Below are positions 1 to 8,678 of a stretch of 64,000 bases of DNA, in pieces. Both the position numbers and the translations under genes were made by a program. Below the pieces are notes generated by a model. That model had not been told where the DNA came from and searched no databases. It worked only from the letters and a program-made list of their open reading frames with translations. The first letter of the stretch is position 1, and every line of letters begins with the position of its first letter. The stretch is taken from positions 186,001 to 250,000 of the forward strand of contig CAWIMW010000008.1 of assembly GCA_963837365.1 (NCBI GenBank), written 5' to 3'. This DNA comes from CAWBXL01 sp963837365. GTDB lineage: Bacteria > Acidobacteriota > Terriglobia > Terriglobales > Acidobacteriaceae.

Positions 1-263
1 TCCGTTGCGGCCAGCATCACTGCCGGCGAAGTTTCGACTAGTGGAAATACGTCCTGCCAGTTGAGGACAGCTGCGCGTGCCCGCTCGGGAGAGCGCCCAG
101 CCTTGCGGACAAGTAAATGGAAAAGCTCGCCCAGTGCCTGAACGGGCAAGAACGTGGAGTCTTTCGGCAGCTTGGCAAGAAGTTCTAAAGCAATCTTCTT
201 CATCGCCGGGCCATTGACGCCCTCGGCGTATGCGAGAACATTGGTATCGACGCCAAGCCTCAT
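1..263 (-). CDS. PIN-domain toxin (VapC-like), 3' end cut by window edge
   Basis: The frame opens with ATG at 263 and runs off the window start, so only the N-terminal ~87 residues are seen. It begins MRLGVDTNVLAYAEG, the PIN-domain opening with the first acidic metal ligand (Asp6) of Mg-dependent RNases, followed by an amphipathic helical stretch rich in Leu and Arg. It lies 6 bases downstream of a Phd/YefM-type antitoxin gene on the same strand, the normal toxin-antitoxin order. By family it should be a ribonuclease held inactive by its partner. The remaining acidic residues lie outside the window. Confidence 0.75.
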   Translation of the reverse strand, partial: MRLGVDTNVLAYAEGVNGPAMKKIALELLAKLPKDSTFLPVQALGELFHLLVRKAGRSPERARAAVLNWQDVFPLVETSPAVMLAAT

Positions 264-269
264 TCTTTC

Positions 270-506
270 CTATTCGTACAATTCATCTCTCGTCCACTTG
301 CCGATGTTCACCACTCGCTCCGAACGCAAACGGCGGGAGAGCGCAGCCCACGCGCGCTCCCTGGCAGGACGTTCTTCTTTGATCGGCGCGATGCGCGCCA
401 CGGGCTTCCCGTGGCTGGTAACCACGTAACTCTGGCCTTCCCGGACCTCGCGCAGCAGACGGGAGAATTTGCGGTTGGCATTGGCCGCTGAGATGGCCTT
501 TTCCAT
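270..506 (-). CDS. Phd/YefM-type antitoxin
   Basis: 78 residues. The N-terminus (MEKAISAANANRKFSRLLREV) and the following GQSYVVTSHGKPVARI segment are the classic Phd/YefM DNA-binding fold, with an Arg-rich hydrophilic tail that would wrap the toxin. The next gene downstream is a PIN-domain toxin. The upstream stretch (507-545) is AT-rich with a TAATAT-like -10 and partly inverted GTAG/CTAC sequence, consistent with autoregulation. The sequence supports an antitoxin; the pairing with the PIN toxin is inferred from adjacency. Confidence 0.8.
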   Translation of the reverse strand: MEKAISAANANRKFSRLLREVREGQSYVVTSHGKPVARIAPIKEERPARERAWAALSRRLRSERVVNIGKWTRDELYE

Positions 507-567
507 GATGTAGTTATATTACCTACTTTTAGACTACTCGTCAACGCCGTTAAAGGTTACTGAGTGC

Positions 568-1746
568 TCAATTCATATTCTCAAAAATCCCCGCCGCCCC
601 CATGCCGCCGCCAACGCACATGGTCACCATGCCATAGCGCCCATTGCGGCGCTTCAGTTCGCGAATGACTGTCGCCGTCAGCTTCGCGCCTGTGCAACCG
701 AGTGGATGTCCAAGCGCAATCGCTCCGCCGTTAGGGTTGACACGCGCAGGGTCAAGGCCACCTTCTTTGATTACGGCCAGTGCCTGCGCGGCGAAGGCTT
801 CGTTCAGTTCGATCACGTCAATATCACTAAGTTTCAAGCCCGCTAGCTTGAGGGCTTTAGGGATCGCAAACACCGGTCCCAGTCCCATTTCTTCCGGCTT
901 GTACCCAGCGGTGGCGAAGGAAACATAGCGCACCAGAGGCTTGATCCCCAGCGCTTTCGCCTTGTCGGCAGACATCACAACCGCCGCAGCAGCACCGTCG
1001 GACATCTGCGAAGAGTTCCCTGCCGTCACTGTGCCCTTGGCATGAAATGCCGGCTTAAGCGACAGTAAAACTTCAAGCGAAGTGTCAGCGCGCGGGCCTT
1101 CGTCAATCTTGAAAACAATTTCGTGCTTCTTCGGCTTCGAGCCGTTGGGAGTTGTGAAGCTAACAGGCACCGGAACAACTTCATCCTGAAACTTGCCCGC
1201 TTGAATGGCTGCAAGCGCCTTCTGATGGCTTTGCAGCGAAAACTCATCGGCCTGTTCGCGCGTGATGCCGAAGCGCTGTCCCACCCGCTCAGCCGTTAGG
1301 CCCATAGAAAGAAACGCATCGGGATAGTTGTCCACTAACCAGGGATTGAGAGAAACCTTATGCCCGCCCATCGGCACCATGGACATGGATTCGGTGCCGC
1401 CGGCAACTATGACTTCAGCCGCGCCGCTGCCAATCCGCTCCGCTGCCATGGCAATCGACTGCAAGCCCGAAGAGCAGAAGCGATTGATCGTCATCGCCGA
1501 TATTTCAACTGGCAACCCGGCGCGCAGCGACGCGGTTCGGGCCACGTTCATCCCCTGCTCGGCTTCAGGCATGGCACAACCGAGAATGACATCTTCAATT
1601 TCTTTTGGATCAAGTTGCGGCACGCGATCCAGCGCACCCTTGATCGCAATCGCAGCCAGATCATCTGGACGGGTCGCTCGCAGCGTACCTTTATAAGCGC
1701 GCCCTACCGGCGTGCGCACGGAGGAAACCAGCACGACTTCACGCAT
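568..1746 (-). CDS. thiolase family acetyl-CoA acyltransferase
   Basis: 392 residues from the ATG at 1746, which has GGAGGT just upstream; a GTG 12 bases earlier is less likely because it lies before this ribosome site. The catalytic triad is visible: nucleophilic Cys in INRFCSSGLQ, His in GGAIALGHPLGCTGAK, and second Cys in MCVGGGMGAAG; NEAFAAQ is also present. Length is standard for FadA/AtoB thiolases. The gene is divergent from a FadB-type multifunctional enzyme. Together they would run the last three steps of fatty-acid beta-oxidation in the cytoplasm, giving acetyl-CoA for the glyoxylate shunt genes that follow. A biosynthetic acetoacetyl-CoA role cannot be excluded. Confidence 0.9.
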   Translation of the reverse strand: MREVVLVSSVRTPVGRAYKGTLRATRPDDLAAIAIKGALDRVPQLDPKEIEDVILGCAMPEAEQGMNVARTASLRAGLPVEISAMTINRFCSSGLQSIAMAAERIGSGAAEVIVAGGTESMSMVPMGGHKVSLNPWLVDNYPDAFLSMGLTAERVGQRFGITREQADEFSLQSHQKALAAIQAGKFQDEVVPVPVSFTTPNGSKPKKHEIVFKIDEGPRADTSLEVLLSLKPAFHAKGTVTAGNSSQMSDGAAAAVVMSADKAKALGIKPLVRYVSFATAGYKPEEMGLGPVFAIPKALKLAGLKLSDIDVIELNEAFAAQALAVIKEGGLDPARVNPNGGAIALGHPLGCTGAKLTATVIRELKRRNGRYGMVTMCVGGGMGAAGIFENMN

Positions 1747-1987
1747 ATACACCTCCACTTGCAGTTAAGACTATTATGAACCTGAAAAGCACGGCTAGTG
1801 AGCAAAGTCACTGCCTGCGGTGCGCCGGGTCACGGTAAGCCGAAAGTATCGGACGAACACTCAAACTGCTGTATTTGTCTTTTCCGCCTAACCCAGGTGT
1901 GTTGATACTCGCCGCGCGGAAGTCAGTCCATTCCCCATGACCCAACTTTGCAGTATCGTGGTCTGAGCCCTGAGAGAGGACCTCGTC
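1747..1987. promoter_or_regulatory. divergent intergenic region, thiolase / fadB
   Basis: This 241-bp gap separates two divergent beta-oxidation genes and must hold both promoters. On the minus strand a CATAAT-like box lies near 1771-1778; on the plus strand GAGAGGA (1974-1980) is the likely ribosome site for fadB. I see no clear FadR-type palindrome. Confidence 0.4.
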
Positions 1988-4429
1988 ATGAAGCGCATTC
2001 ATAAAGTTGCAGTATTAGGCGCCGGCACTATGGGCGCACGCATCGCCGCTCATTTTGCCAACGCAGGCGTGCCCAGCTTCCTATTTGATATCGTTCCGCC
2101 CGATGCGGATGCACCCATGCGCAACAAAATTGCCGCGGCAGGACTCGATGCCGCGAAAAAGGCCAAGCCTGCGGCATTTTTCGAGCATTCTCTGGCCCAG
2201 TTGGTGACGATCGGCAACTTTGAAGATGATTTGAAAAAGCTGGCTGAGGTGGATTGGATCATCGAAGCAGTGGTCGAGAATCTTGAAATCAAGCGCGATC
2301 TACTGCGGAAAGTCGAGGCCGTCCGCCGCCCGGGGACGATCATTACCACCAACACCAGCGGCCTTCCCGTGGCGCAAATCGCCGAAGGCTTCTCCGAAGA
2401 TTTCCGCCGCTGCTGGTTTGGTACGCACTTTTTCAATCCCCCGCGTTACATGCGGCTGCTGGAAATGATTCCAGGTCCTGATACTGACCGTACGTTAATG
2501 GAAGCGGTCGCATGGTTCGCTGACGTTCGCCTGGGCAAGGGCGTGGTGTTCGCCAAGGACACTCCCAACTTCATTGCCAACCGCATTGGTACCTACTCGG
2601 TTGTGAATGTCATGCGCTTGATGCAGGAGATGGGATTCTCGATCGAAGAAGTGGACGCGCTCACTGGCCAGGCCGTCGGCTGGCCGAAGTCCGCGACGTT
2701 CCGCACCATTGATTTGGTGGGGCTGGATATTCTGGGACATGTCGTCGCCAACATGGAAAAAGGTAGCGGGCACGAAGCCCACTCCAACCCGCTGCCTGAC
2801 TTTGTCAAGCAGATGATTTCCCGCAAATGGCTAGGAGACAAAACCAAAGGCGGCTTCTATAAAAAAGTTAAAAGCGGCGACGGCCACGAAGACCAGCGTC
2901 TGGCGCTGGATTGGAAGACGCTGGAATATCATCCGAAGCAGAAGCCCAAGTTTCCAACGCTCGATATGGCCAAGAACCTTGAGGAACTTGGCCCACGGGT
3001 GCGCATGTTGCTGGGCCTGGACGGCGGAGGCCCGCAAAAGGGCGATAAAGCTGGTGCGTTCTTGTGGTCTGCGCTCACTGATCTATGGAACTATTCCGCC
3101 AATCGCGTGCCGGAAATTTCCGACTCCATTGTGGAAATTGACCGCGCCATGCGCATGGGCTTCAATTGGGAACTGGGGCCGTTTGAGCTGTGGGATGCGG
3201 TTGGCGTTGAGGCCACCGTCGCCCGCATGAAAAAAGAAGGACGCGCAGTCGCTGCAAATGCCGAGAAGTTGCTGGCCTCAGGCAAAAAGTCCTGGTACGC
3301 CGACGACCCTGAAATTCCCTCCGGCCGCCTCCACTGGGAACCGAGAACTGGCAACTATGAACCGGTTTTAGTCCCAACCGGCGTCTGGTCGGTGACAGTC
3401 GCCAAGAAATCCAACGGCGTAGTAAAGAAAAATTCCGGCGCGTCGCTGGTTGACCTGGGAGAAGGCGTGGGCTGCATCGAGTTCCACTCCAAGATGAACT
3501 CACTGGGCGCGGACATTATTTCGCTCATCACGCAGACCTTGAAGCCGCATGGGCCGGGTGACCACTTCGACGCCTTCGTTATCACCAACGACGCCGGCAA
3601 TTTTTCCGTCGGCGCGAACCTCATGCTGCTGCTGATGTCGGTGCAGGAAGAGGAGTGGGATGAAGTGGATCTCGCCATCCGCCAGTTCCAAGGGATGACG
3701 CAGGCCATCAAGTTCTCACCAAAACCGGTGGTGATTGCGCCGTTCGGTATGACGCTGGGCGGGGGTGCGGAGATCACGCTGCACGCACCCGCGCGCCAGC
3801 CGCACGCCGAGCTGTATATCGGACTGGTTGAGATCGGCGTCGGCCTGCTCCCCGGCGGCGGCGGTTGCAAAGAAATGCTGCTGCGCGCCGTGGATGGTGC
3901 GACGGCCCTCCGCCAAGGCACGCGCCCGTCACCCGGCAACATCGCCGACTCAGTCGAGCTGATGGAGACCATGAAAAAGGCCTTCGAAACCATTGCAACG
4001 GCTAAGGTTGCCACTTCAGCACACGAAGCCCGCGGCCTGGGATTTTTGTCAAACAGCGACGCCATCACCATGAACCGCGAGCGTGTACTGGCCGACGCCA
4101 AGGCGCGTGCCCTGGAAATGGTGCGCGCCAGCTACGAGCCTCCCGTGCCGCGCACTCACATCCCCGCACCGGGAGAGAGCATTCTGGCCACACTCAAAAT
4201 GGGCGTGCACCTCATGCATCAAGGCGAGTACATCTCCGACTACGAAGTGAAGCTGGGACACAAAATCGCGGAAGTACTCTGCGGTGGGAACGTCACTCCG
4301 GGCACGCCGATCAGCGAGCAGTACCTTTTGGATTTAGAGCGGGAGGCATTCAAATCTCTTTGCGGCGAGAAGAAAACGCAGGAGCGGATTCAGTTCACAC
4401 TGAAGACGGGGAAGACGCTGAGGAATTAA
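1988..4429 (+). CDS. 3-hydroxyacyl-CoA dehydrogenase / enoyl-CoA hydratase fusion (FadB/FadN type)
   Basis: 813 residues. The N-terminus carries the NAD-binding motif GAGTMGARIAAHFANAG (residues ~11-27), then the 3HCDH catalytic region with FFNPPRYMRLLEMI and the C-terminal 3HCDH repeats (to ~residue 440). A crotonase domain follows in the C-terminal half, with the oxyanion-hole glycines in FGMTLGGGAEI and LLPGGGGCKEML. This order (dehydrogenase first, hydratase last) is that of Bacillus FadN-like enzymes, not E. coli FadB. It would hydrate and oxidise enoyl-CoA to 3-ketoacyl-CoA, the substrate of the divergent thiolase. GAGAGGA lies 7 bases before the ATG. Confidence 0.92.
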   Translation: MKRIHKVAVLGAGTMGARIAAHFANAGVPSFLFDIVPPDADAPMRNKIAAAGLDAAKKAKPAAFFEHSLAQLVTIGNFEDDLKKLAEVDWIIEAVVENLEIKRDLLRKVEAVRRPGTIITTNTSGLPVAQIAEGFSEDFRRCWFGTHFFNPPRYMRLLEMIPGPDTDRTLMEAVAWFADVRLGKGVVFAKDTPNFIANRIGTYSVVNVMRLMQEMGFSIEEVDALTGQAVGWPKSATFRTIDLVGLDILGHVVANMEKGSGHEAHSNPLPDFVKQMISRKWLGDKTKGGFYKKVKSGDGHEDQRLALDWKTLEYHPKQKPKFPTLDMAKNLEELGPRVRMLLGLDGGGPQKGDKAGAFLWSALTDLWNYSANRVPEISDSIVEIDRAMRMGFNWELGPFELWDAVGVEATVARMKKEGRAVAANAEKLLASGKKSWYADDPEIPSGRLHWEPRTGNYEPVLVPTGVWSVTVAKKSNGVVKKNSGASLVDLGEGVGCIEFHSKMNSLGADIISLITQTLKPHGPGDHFDAFVITNDAGNFSVGANLMLLLMSVQEEEWDEVDLAIRQFQGMTQAIKFSPKPVVIAPFGMTLGGGAEITLHAPARQPHAELYIGLVEIGVGLLPGGGGCKEMLLRAVDGATALRQGTRPSPGNIADSVELMETMKKAFETIATAKVATSAHEARGLGFLSNSDAITMNRERVLADAKARALEMVRASYEPPVPRTHIPAPGESILATLKMGVHLMHQGEYISDYEVKLGHKIAEVLCGGNVTPGTPISEQYLLDLEREAFKSLCGEKKTQERIQFTLKTGKTLRN

Positions 4430-4659
4430 TGATCTAGCATTTCGAGGCACGTCATCTTTCCGCCGACAGATTATTAGAAAATTGGCGACGGCTGTGTCCC
4501 GAAAGCTTGCGACTTGTTGCGATCAACGCTTTTGGCGATCTCTTTTTTGAAAATAACAAGGCTCTGTTCTCATGTGTGTAAACCCACAAATGTAATTGGA
4601 ATCCTAACCTAGAAAAGAACTGTGCGGAGGGTCACCCGAGGGTGTGAGGAAAATCTCAA

Positions 4660-4729
4660 CCACGGATTTATGCGGATTCTCACGATCAACGCTCTGGATC
4701 AATCCGTGTGTATCGGTGAAAATCCGTGG
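4660..4729. repeat. intergenic inverted repeat (CCACGGATTT ... AAATCCGTGG)
   Basis: A 70-bp unit bounded by perfect 10-bp inverted termini, with internal partial copies of the same ATCCG(T)G word. It could fold into a long hairpin between the convergent fadB and TPR genes. Interspersed elements built on CACGGAT/ATCCGTG words occur in many environmental bacteria. The rest of the 4430-4738 gap shows no gene. Confidence 0.5.
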
Positions 4730-4738
4730 CGCCTTGTT

Positions 4739-6385
4739 TTATTTACCTTGCGGCCTGCGCCTGCCCACGCGGTTGAGGATGCGGCGGACCTTCTTCGGCG
4801 ACATAGACAGCCGTGTGGCCACTCGTGACACCTTTCGGCCTTCCCGCTCCCAGACTTTGGGCACAATCAGCTCAGCAAATTCTTCGCTGATCTGCTGAAA
4901 CGTCTTGTCGCCGACCGACCCTTCCGACCACGCGCGCAGCGTCGGATTCACGCTCCCACCGCGAAGAACTTTGGCCTTCAGGCTCTGCAAATCTTCCCAG
5001 GCGCTATCGGCGTGGTTATCTTTGCTGATGGTGATGACCTGGTCGTAACAACGGCGCGCGGCATCCGTGTCGTCGAAGAACCGGTTCGCGTGGGTCAGCC
5101 CTTGCCAAATATAAGTGTGCGCGAGGAGTCGGCGGTTTTGCGTGTGCTTGGCCAGTTCGATGGCCTCATGTGCATAGTCCTGCGCCAGGCGCGCATGATT
5201 TCCCGGCTCGGTACTTTCGCCGATGCCTTCTTCCACCCTCCCGTTCTCGATCATGCAGAGCAGTAAGCGCGCCCGCGCCATCAGGATGTGGTCGCGCTTT
5301 GTATCACCGAAGTGATAAGCGGTTTTGGCAGACGCTTCGGCGTGCTCTAGATCGCCGTTGTCCAAATGAAGGTAAGCATAATTAAGGTTCACACTCCCCA
5401 AGCCGTGATGGTTCTCATACTGCTGATAGATGGTGGCTGCTTCGGCCAGCTCCGCCAACGCCTCTTGCCGCAGTTGTTCGAAGCGATTGCGATAGTGGGG
5501 CTTGCCTTGGCCATTGCCCGAGTGTCCACGCGCAGCCGCCTTGCGGCGGCGGGCCGCCTCGGCATCAATTTTGCGGCGCAGTTGAAGAGCGATGAGTCGT
5601 TTGACATAGGCCATGTTGTTGAGTGAACGCGCCACATTGCGGTGCTGCGAGTCGCGCTTCTTGTACAACGCAATGGCCTCTGTAAAGCCGTCGATCGCGT
5701 GCTGATACCGTCCCTGCCTGCGCGCAATCCGTCCGTAAGAAGAATGAATATTGCCCAGCGTGAGGTAGTCGTCGGTCTTACACAGTACCGCCTCAGCCTC
5801 TTGCAGAATTTCGACGGCCTGCTTGGCGTCTCCTTTCTGAAAGAACAGCCAGCTTTCAAGCACTCGCATGACGGCAGCCATCGGCTGGTGGCCAAGTTCT
5901 GTGGCGAGTTCCCTGCCCTTCACGGCGGAAGCCAGCGCCTGGGTGTACTCTCCCTTCATGCGCAGGCAGCGGCCTTTCCAGAAATGCGCGATGGCGAGGA
6001 GTTCCCTGTCATCCGTCTCGTCGGCCAAACCCAGAACAAAATCAATGTGGCGCAAGGCCTCGTCTTTTGCTTCCTCAGCCATCGCGGCCATGCCCTCCGC
6101 CATGCGCAGATGCAGATAGTCATGCAAAGGCAGGCATGCGCGAGTGGCTTTTGAGAAGCAAGCGACAATTTCCCTGACCAGTAGGGGACGTTGAAAGCCG
6201 ATGTCCACCCACTGCGCCAGGTATCCGGCGAACAGCGCGGCGTTTTTCTTTTCGGGATCGAATGCGGTGAGCAGATGGCGGCGCTCTTCCAGGCTCGCCA
6301 TGCCGTGGCCGACACGGCGGCAGACCAGATCTTCTTTGAGCTGGGCCAGGAACTCATCCGAGATCTCGGTAGAGTCAGGACTCAT
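4739..6385 (-). CDS. TPR-repeat protein with C-terminal helix-turn-helix
   Basis: 548 residues, soluble, with no signal peptide or membrane segment. Residues ~90-450 are a run of TPR-like helices (for example ALASAVKGRELATELGHQP, YQHAIDGFTEAIALYKKRD, DLEHAEASAKTAYHFGD). The last ~60 residues end in a Fis-like HTH (VSRVATRLSMSPKKVRRIL) and a basic tail (NRVGRRRPQGK). It is probably a DNA-binding regulator whose TPR superhelix senses a partner protein. Many acidobacterial genomes carry such orphan proteins; the target is unknown. It stands alone between fadB and the glyoxylate genes. Confidence 0.7.
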   Translation of the reverse strand: MSPDSTEISDEFLAQLKEDLVCRRVGHGMASLEERRHLLTAFDPEKKNAALFAGYLAQWVDIGFQRPLLVREIVACFSKATRACLPLHDYLHLRMAEGMAAMAEEAKDEALRHIDFVLGLADETDDRELLAIAHFWKGRCLRMKGEYTQALASAVKGRELATELGHQPMAAVMRVLESWLFFQKGDAKQAVEILQEAEAVLCKTDDYLTLGNIHSSYGRIARRQGRYQHAIDGFTEAIALYKKRDSQHRNVARSLNNMAYVKRLIALQLRRKIDAEAARRRKAAARGHSGNGQGKPHYRNRFEQLRQEALAELAEAATIYQQYENHHGLGSVNLNYAYLHLDNGDLEHAEASAKTAYHFGDTKRDHILMARARLLLCMIENGRVEEGIGESTEPGNHARLAQDYAHEAIELAKHTQNRRLLAHTYIWQGLTHANRFFDDTDAARRCYDQVITISKDNHADSAWEDLQSLKAKVLRGGSVNPTLRAWSEGSVGDKTFQQISEEFAELIVPKVWEREGRKVSRVATRLSMSPKKVRRILNRVGRRRPQGK

Positions 6386-6632
6386 GGTTCGAGCAGGTGT
6401 CCCAGGCAGTTCTGCTCGCCCTAATCATATTCCAATGTGACGGCAGTGTCTTGCCATCCGCGTCTTTCACCATGAATGTAACGGTTATGTAATGCGCGTC
6501 CCTAATCACAATCAATATTTCTGATCGGGACTGTTATGAAAACATGCAGGCACATTCCAAGAAACATCGGGCGCGAGTGTTACTGAGCTCGGTTTTCGGC
6601 CCCTATTCCCAGGATGACGAATTGGCAGCCGT

Positions 6633-7040
6633 TTGAACATCACACGCCCTCTCGATTGGGCATTCTGGCGGGATTTCGAGCGCAACGGGCCAAGCCCTTA
6701 CCAAATGTGCCAGACCCTGTTTCAGGGATGGCAGCGCTATAACGATTATCTCAATGCAAGAGTCCGCGAACGATTCGCCCGAGAGATGAAGAAATTAAGC
6801 CAACGACTGTCGGCAGGACAGACTTACGAACCAGCAATGATTTTACAACGGAGCAACTGGGGCGGCGAGTGGATAAGACGGATCCCACAGCGAAAACGTT
6901 TGTCATTCCGACGATGCGCCCAGCGCAGAGGAGGAATCTGCTTTCCGTTGACAGTCTTAAAACAGATTCCTAGCGCCACCAAAGTTAGTGGATGTACTTG
7001 TACGCCACCAGCGTCAGAAATTCCGCGAAGTCCGGACTGA
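6633..7040 (+). CDS. hypothetical protein, weak ORF
   Basis: 135 codons from a TTG; no good ribosome site. The first ~70 residues look protein-like (hydrophilic helices such as WRDFERNGPSPYQMCQTLF and RVRERFAREMKKLSQRL, somewhat phasin-like). The later part is Arg/Cys-rich and overlaps the 3' end of malate synthase on the other strand by 56 bases. It may be the intact start of a gene whose end has been lost. I do not recognise a family. Confidence 0.3.
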   Translation: MNITRPLDWAFWRDFERNGPSPYQMCQTLFQGWQRYNDYLNARVRERFAREMKKLSQRLSAGQTYEPAMILQRSNWGGEWIRRIPQRKRLSFRRCAQRRGGICFPLTVLKQIPSATKVSGCTCTPPASEIPRSPD

Positions 7041-8529
7041 GAATCATGTGCTCATAGATCTGGGCCGCTTCGGTCATTCGACTCCCTCTCAGCTTGGTCT
7101 TCTGCTCGCCGATCACGGCACGGACCATTTCTTCCGTCACAGGGCGGCCGTCGCTAAGCTTGGCTCCATGCTTCACCCATTGCCACACCTGGGCGCGGCA
7201 GATTTCCGCAGTGGCCGCATCTTCCATAAGGTTGTAGATGGGAACACAGCCCGAGCCCCGTAGCCACGACTCCAGATACTGCAAGCCCACATCAATGTTC
7301 CAGCGCAGGCCTTCTTCGCTGATCCTGCCTTCGGGGACGGCCAGCAAGTCCTTGGCAGTGACATGCATTGGTTCACGGCGACGGCTGATCTGGTTCGGCT
7401 CCTTCATGTGCTCATCGAAGATTTCTTTGACGATTGGCACCAGCCCAGGGTGCGCAACCCATGTGCCATCGTGCCCGGCATGGACTTCGCGCAGCTTGTC
7501 CTGGCGCACTTTTTCCAGCGCCTTCTCGTTGGCATCCGGATCATTCTTGATAGGAATCTGTGCCGCCATTCCACCCATGGCATGAATGCCGCGGCGGTGG
7601 CAGGTTTGGATCAGCAAGTCCACATAGGACTTCAGGAAATGCTTGTCCATAGTGACAATCGAGCGATCGGGCAACACGAAGTCGGGGCGGTTGCGAAATT
7701 TCTTGATGAAGCTAAAGATGTAGTCCCAACGGCCGCAGTTCAATCCCGCAGAGTGTTCTCGCAGTTCGTAGAGAATCTCGTCCATTTCGAAAGCTGCCAG
7801 GATCGTTTCGATTAAGACAGTGGCGCGAATCGTGCCGTGGGATACGTGCAGCTCATCCTGGGCAAAACAGAACACATCGTTCCACAACCGAGCTTCCAGA
7901 TGGCTCTCCAGTTTCGGCAAATAAAAGTACGGCCCCGTCCCTTTGGCCATTAGGTGTTTCGCGTTGTGAAAGACGTAGAGTCCAAAATCAAACAGGGATC
8001 CAGAGACTGGCTTGCGATCCACCGTGAAATGCCGTTCCTCCAGGTGCCAGCCACGAGGCCGCACCATGAGGGTAGCCACACTCGGATTAAGTTGATAGCG
8101 TTTGCCTTCGGGGCTGACATAACTAATGGTACCTTTGACCGCGTCTCGCAGATTCGCCTGGCCTTCGAGGTTGTTCTGCCACGTAGGCGAATTCGAATCT
8201 TCAAAATCCGCCATAAAAATGCTCGCGCCTGAATTCAGCGCATTGATGATCATTTTTCGCTCCACCGGGCCGGTGATTTCTACACGGCGATCGAGCAGGT
8301 CATGAGGTATCGGCGCAACCGTCCATTCTTTTTCACGAATCGGTGCAGTCTGGGGCAGAAAGTCGGGTAGCTGCCCGGCGTCTATCTGCTGCTGGCGCAC
8401 GCGGCGGCGGGCCAGAAGCTCCTGGCGGCGCGGCTCAAACTTGCGCGCCAGCCGGGTCAGAAACATGGCTGCTTCCGGAGTAAGAATTTCGGTTTCAACT
8501 TCGTTGCGGAGAATGGCTGTGGTTGTCAT
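6985..8529 (-). CDS. aceB: malate synthase A
   Basis: 514 residues from the ATG at 8529 (AGGA nine bases upstream; an in-frame ATG at 8538 is the alternative). It shows the family blocks: FMADFEDSNSPTW, the MVRPRGWHLEERHF region, TVLIETILAAFEMDEILYEL with the catalytic Glu/Asp neighbourhood, and GLNCGRWDYIFSFIKKF. It condenses glyoxylate with acetyl-CoA to malate. It is divergent from isocitrate lyase across 149 bp, so the two glyoxylate-shunt enzymes are probably co-regulated. Its presence next to beta-oxidation genes points to growth on fatty acids or acetate. Confidence 0.95.
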   Translation of the reverse strand: MTTTAILRNEVETEILTPEAAMFLTRLARKFEPRRQELLARRRVRQQQIDAGQLPDFLPQTAPIREKEWTVAPIPHDLLDRRVEITGPVERKMIINALNSGASIFMADFEDSNSPTWQNNLEGQANLRDAVKGTISYVSPEGKRYQLNPSVATLMVRPRGWHLEERHFTVDRKPVSGSLFDFGLYVFHNAKHLMAKGTGPYFYLPKLESHLEARLWNDVFCFAQDELHVSHGTIRATVLIETILAAFEMDEILYELREHSAGLNCGRWDYIFSFIKKFRNRPDFVLPDRSIVTMDKHFLKSYVDLLIQTCHRRGIHAMGGMAAQIPIKNDPDANEKALEKVRQDKLREVHAGHDGTWVAHPGLVPIVKEIFDEHMKEPNQISRRREPMHVTAKDLLAVPEGRISEEGLRWNIDVGLQYLESWLRGSGCVPIYNLMEDAATAEICRAQVWQWVKHGAKLSDGRPVTEEMVRAVIGEQKTKLRGSRMTEAAQIYEHMILSPDFAEFLTLVAYKYIH

Positions 8530-8678
8530 GGGAAACATCCTATGCGCTCCGGAAAGAGCGCGCCGTCCCACTAGGTCAAAACGGACTACCGGAACAACAC
8601 GGACGACCGAGGTTGGAGCCACCGTGCAAATGCGGTCTACTGCTCGCGTACCGGGACACCGGAAAGGAAAACCGAATC
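8530..8678. promoter_or_regulatory. divergent promoter region, aceB / aceA
   Basis: 149 bp between divergent glyoxylate-shunt genes. It contains several CCGGAA/CCGGGAC-like half sites (8538-8544, 8589-8595, 8651-8663), which could be operator repeats, and AAAGGAAAA upstream of the aceA ATG. No consensus promoter is obvious. Confidence 0.35.
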
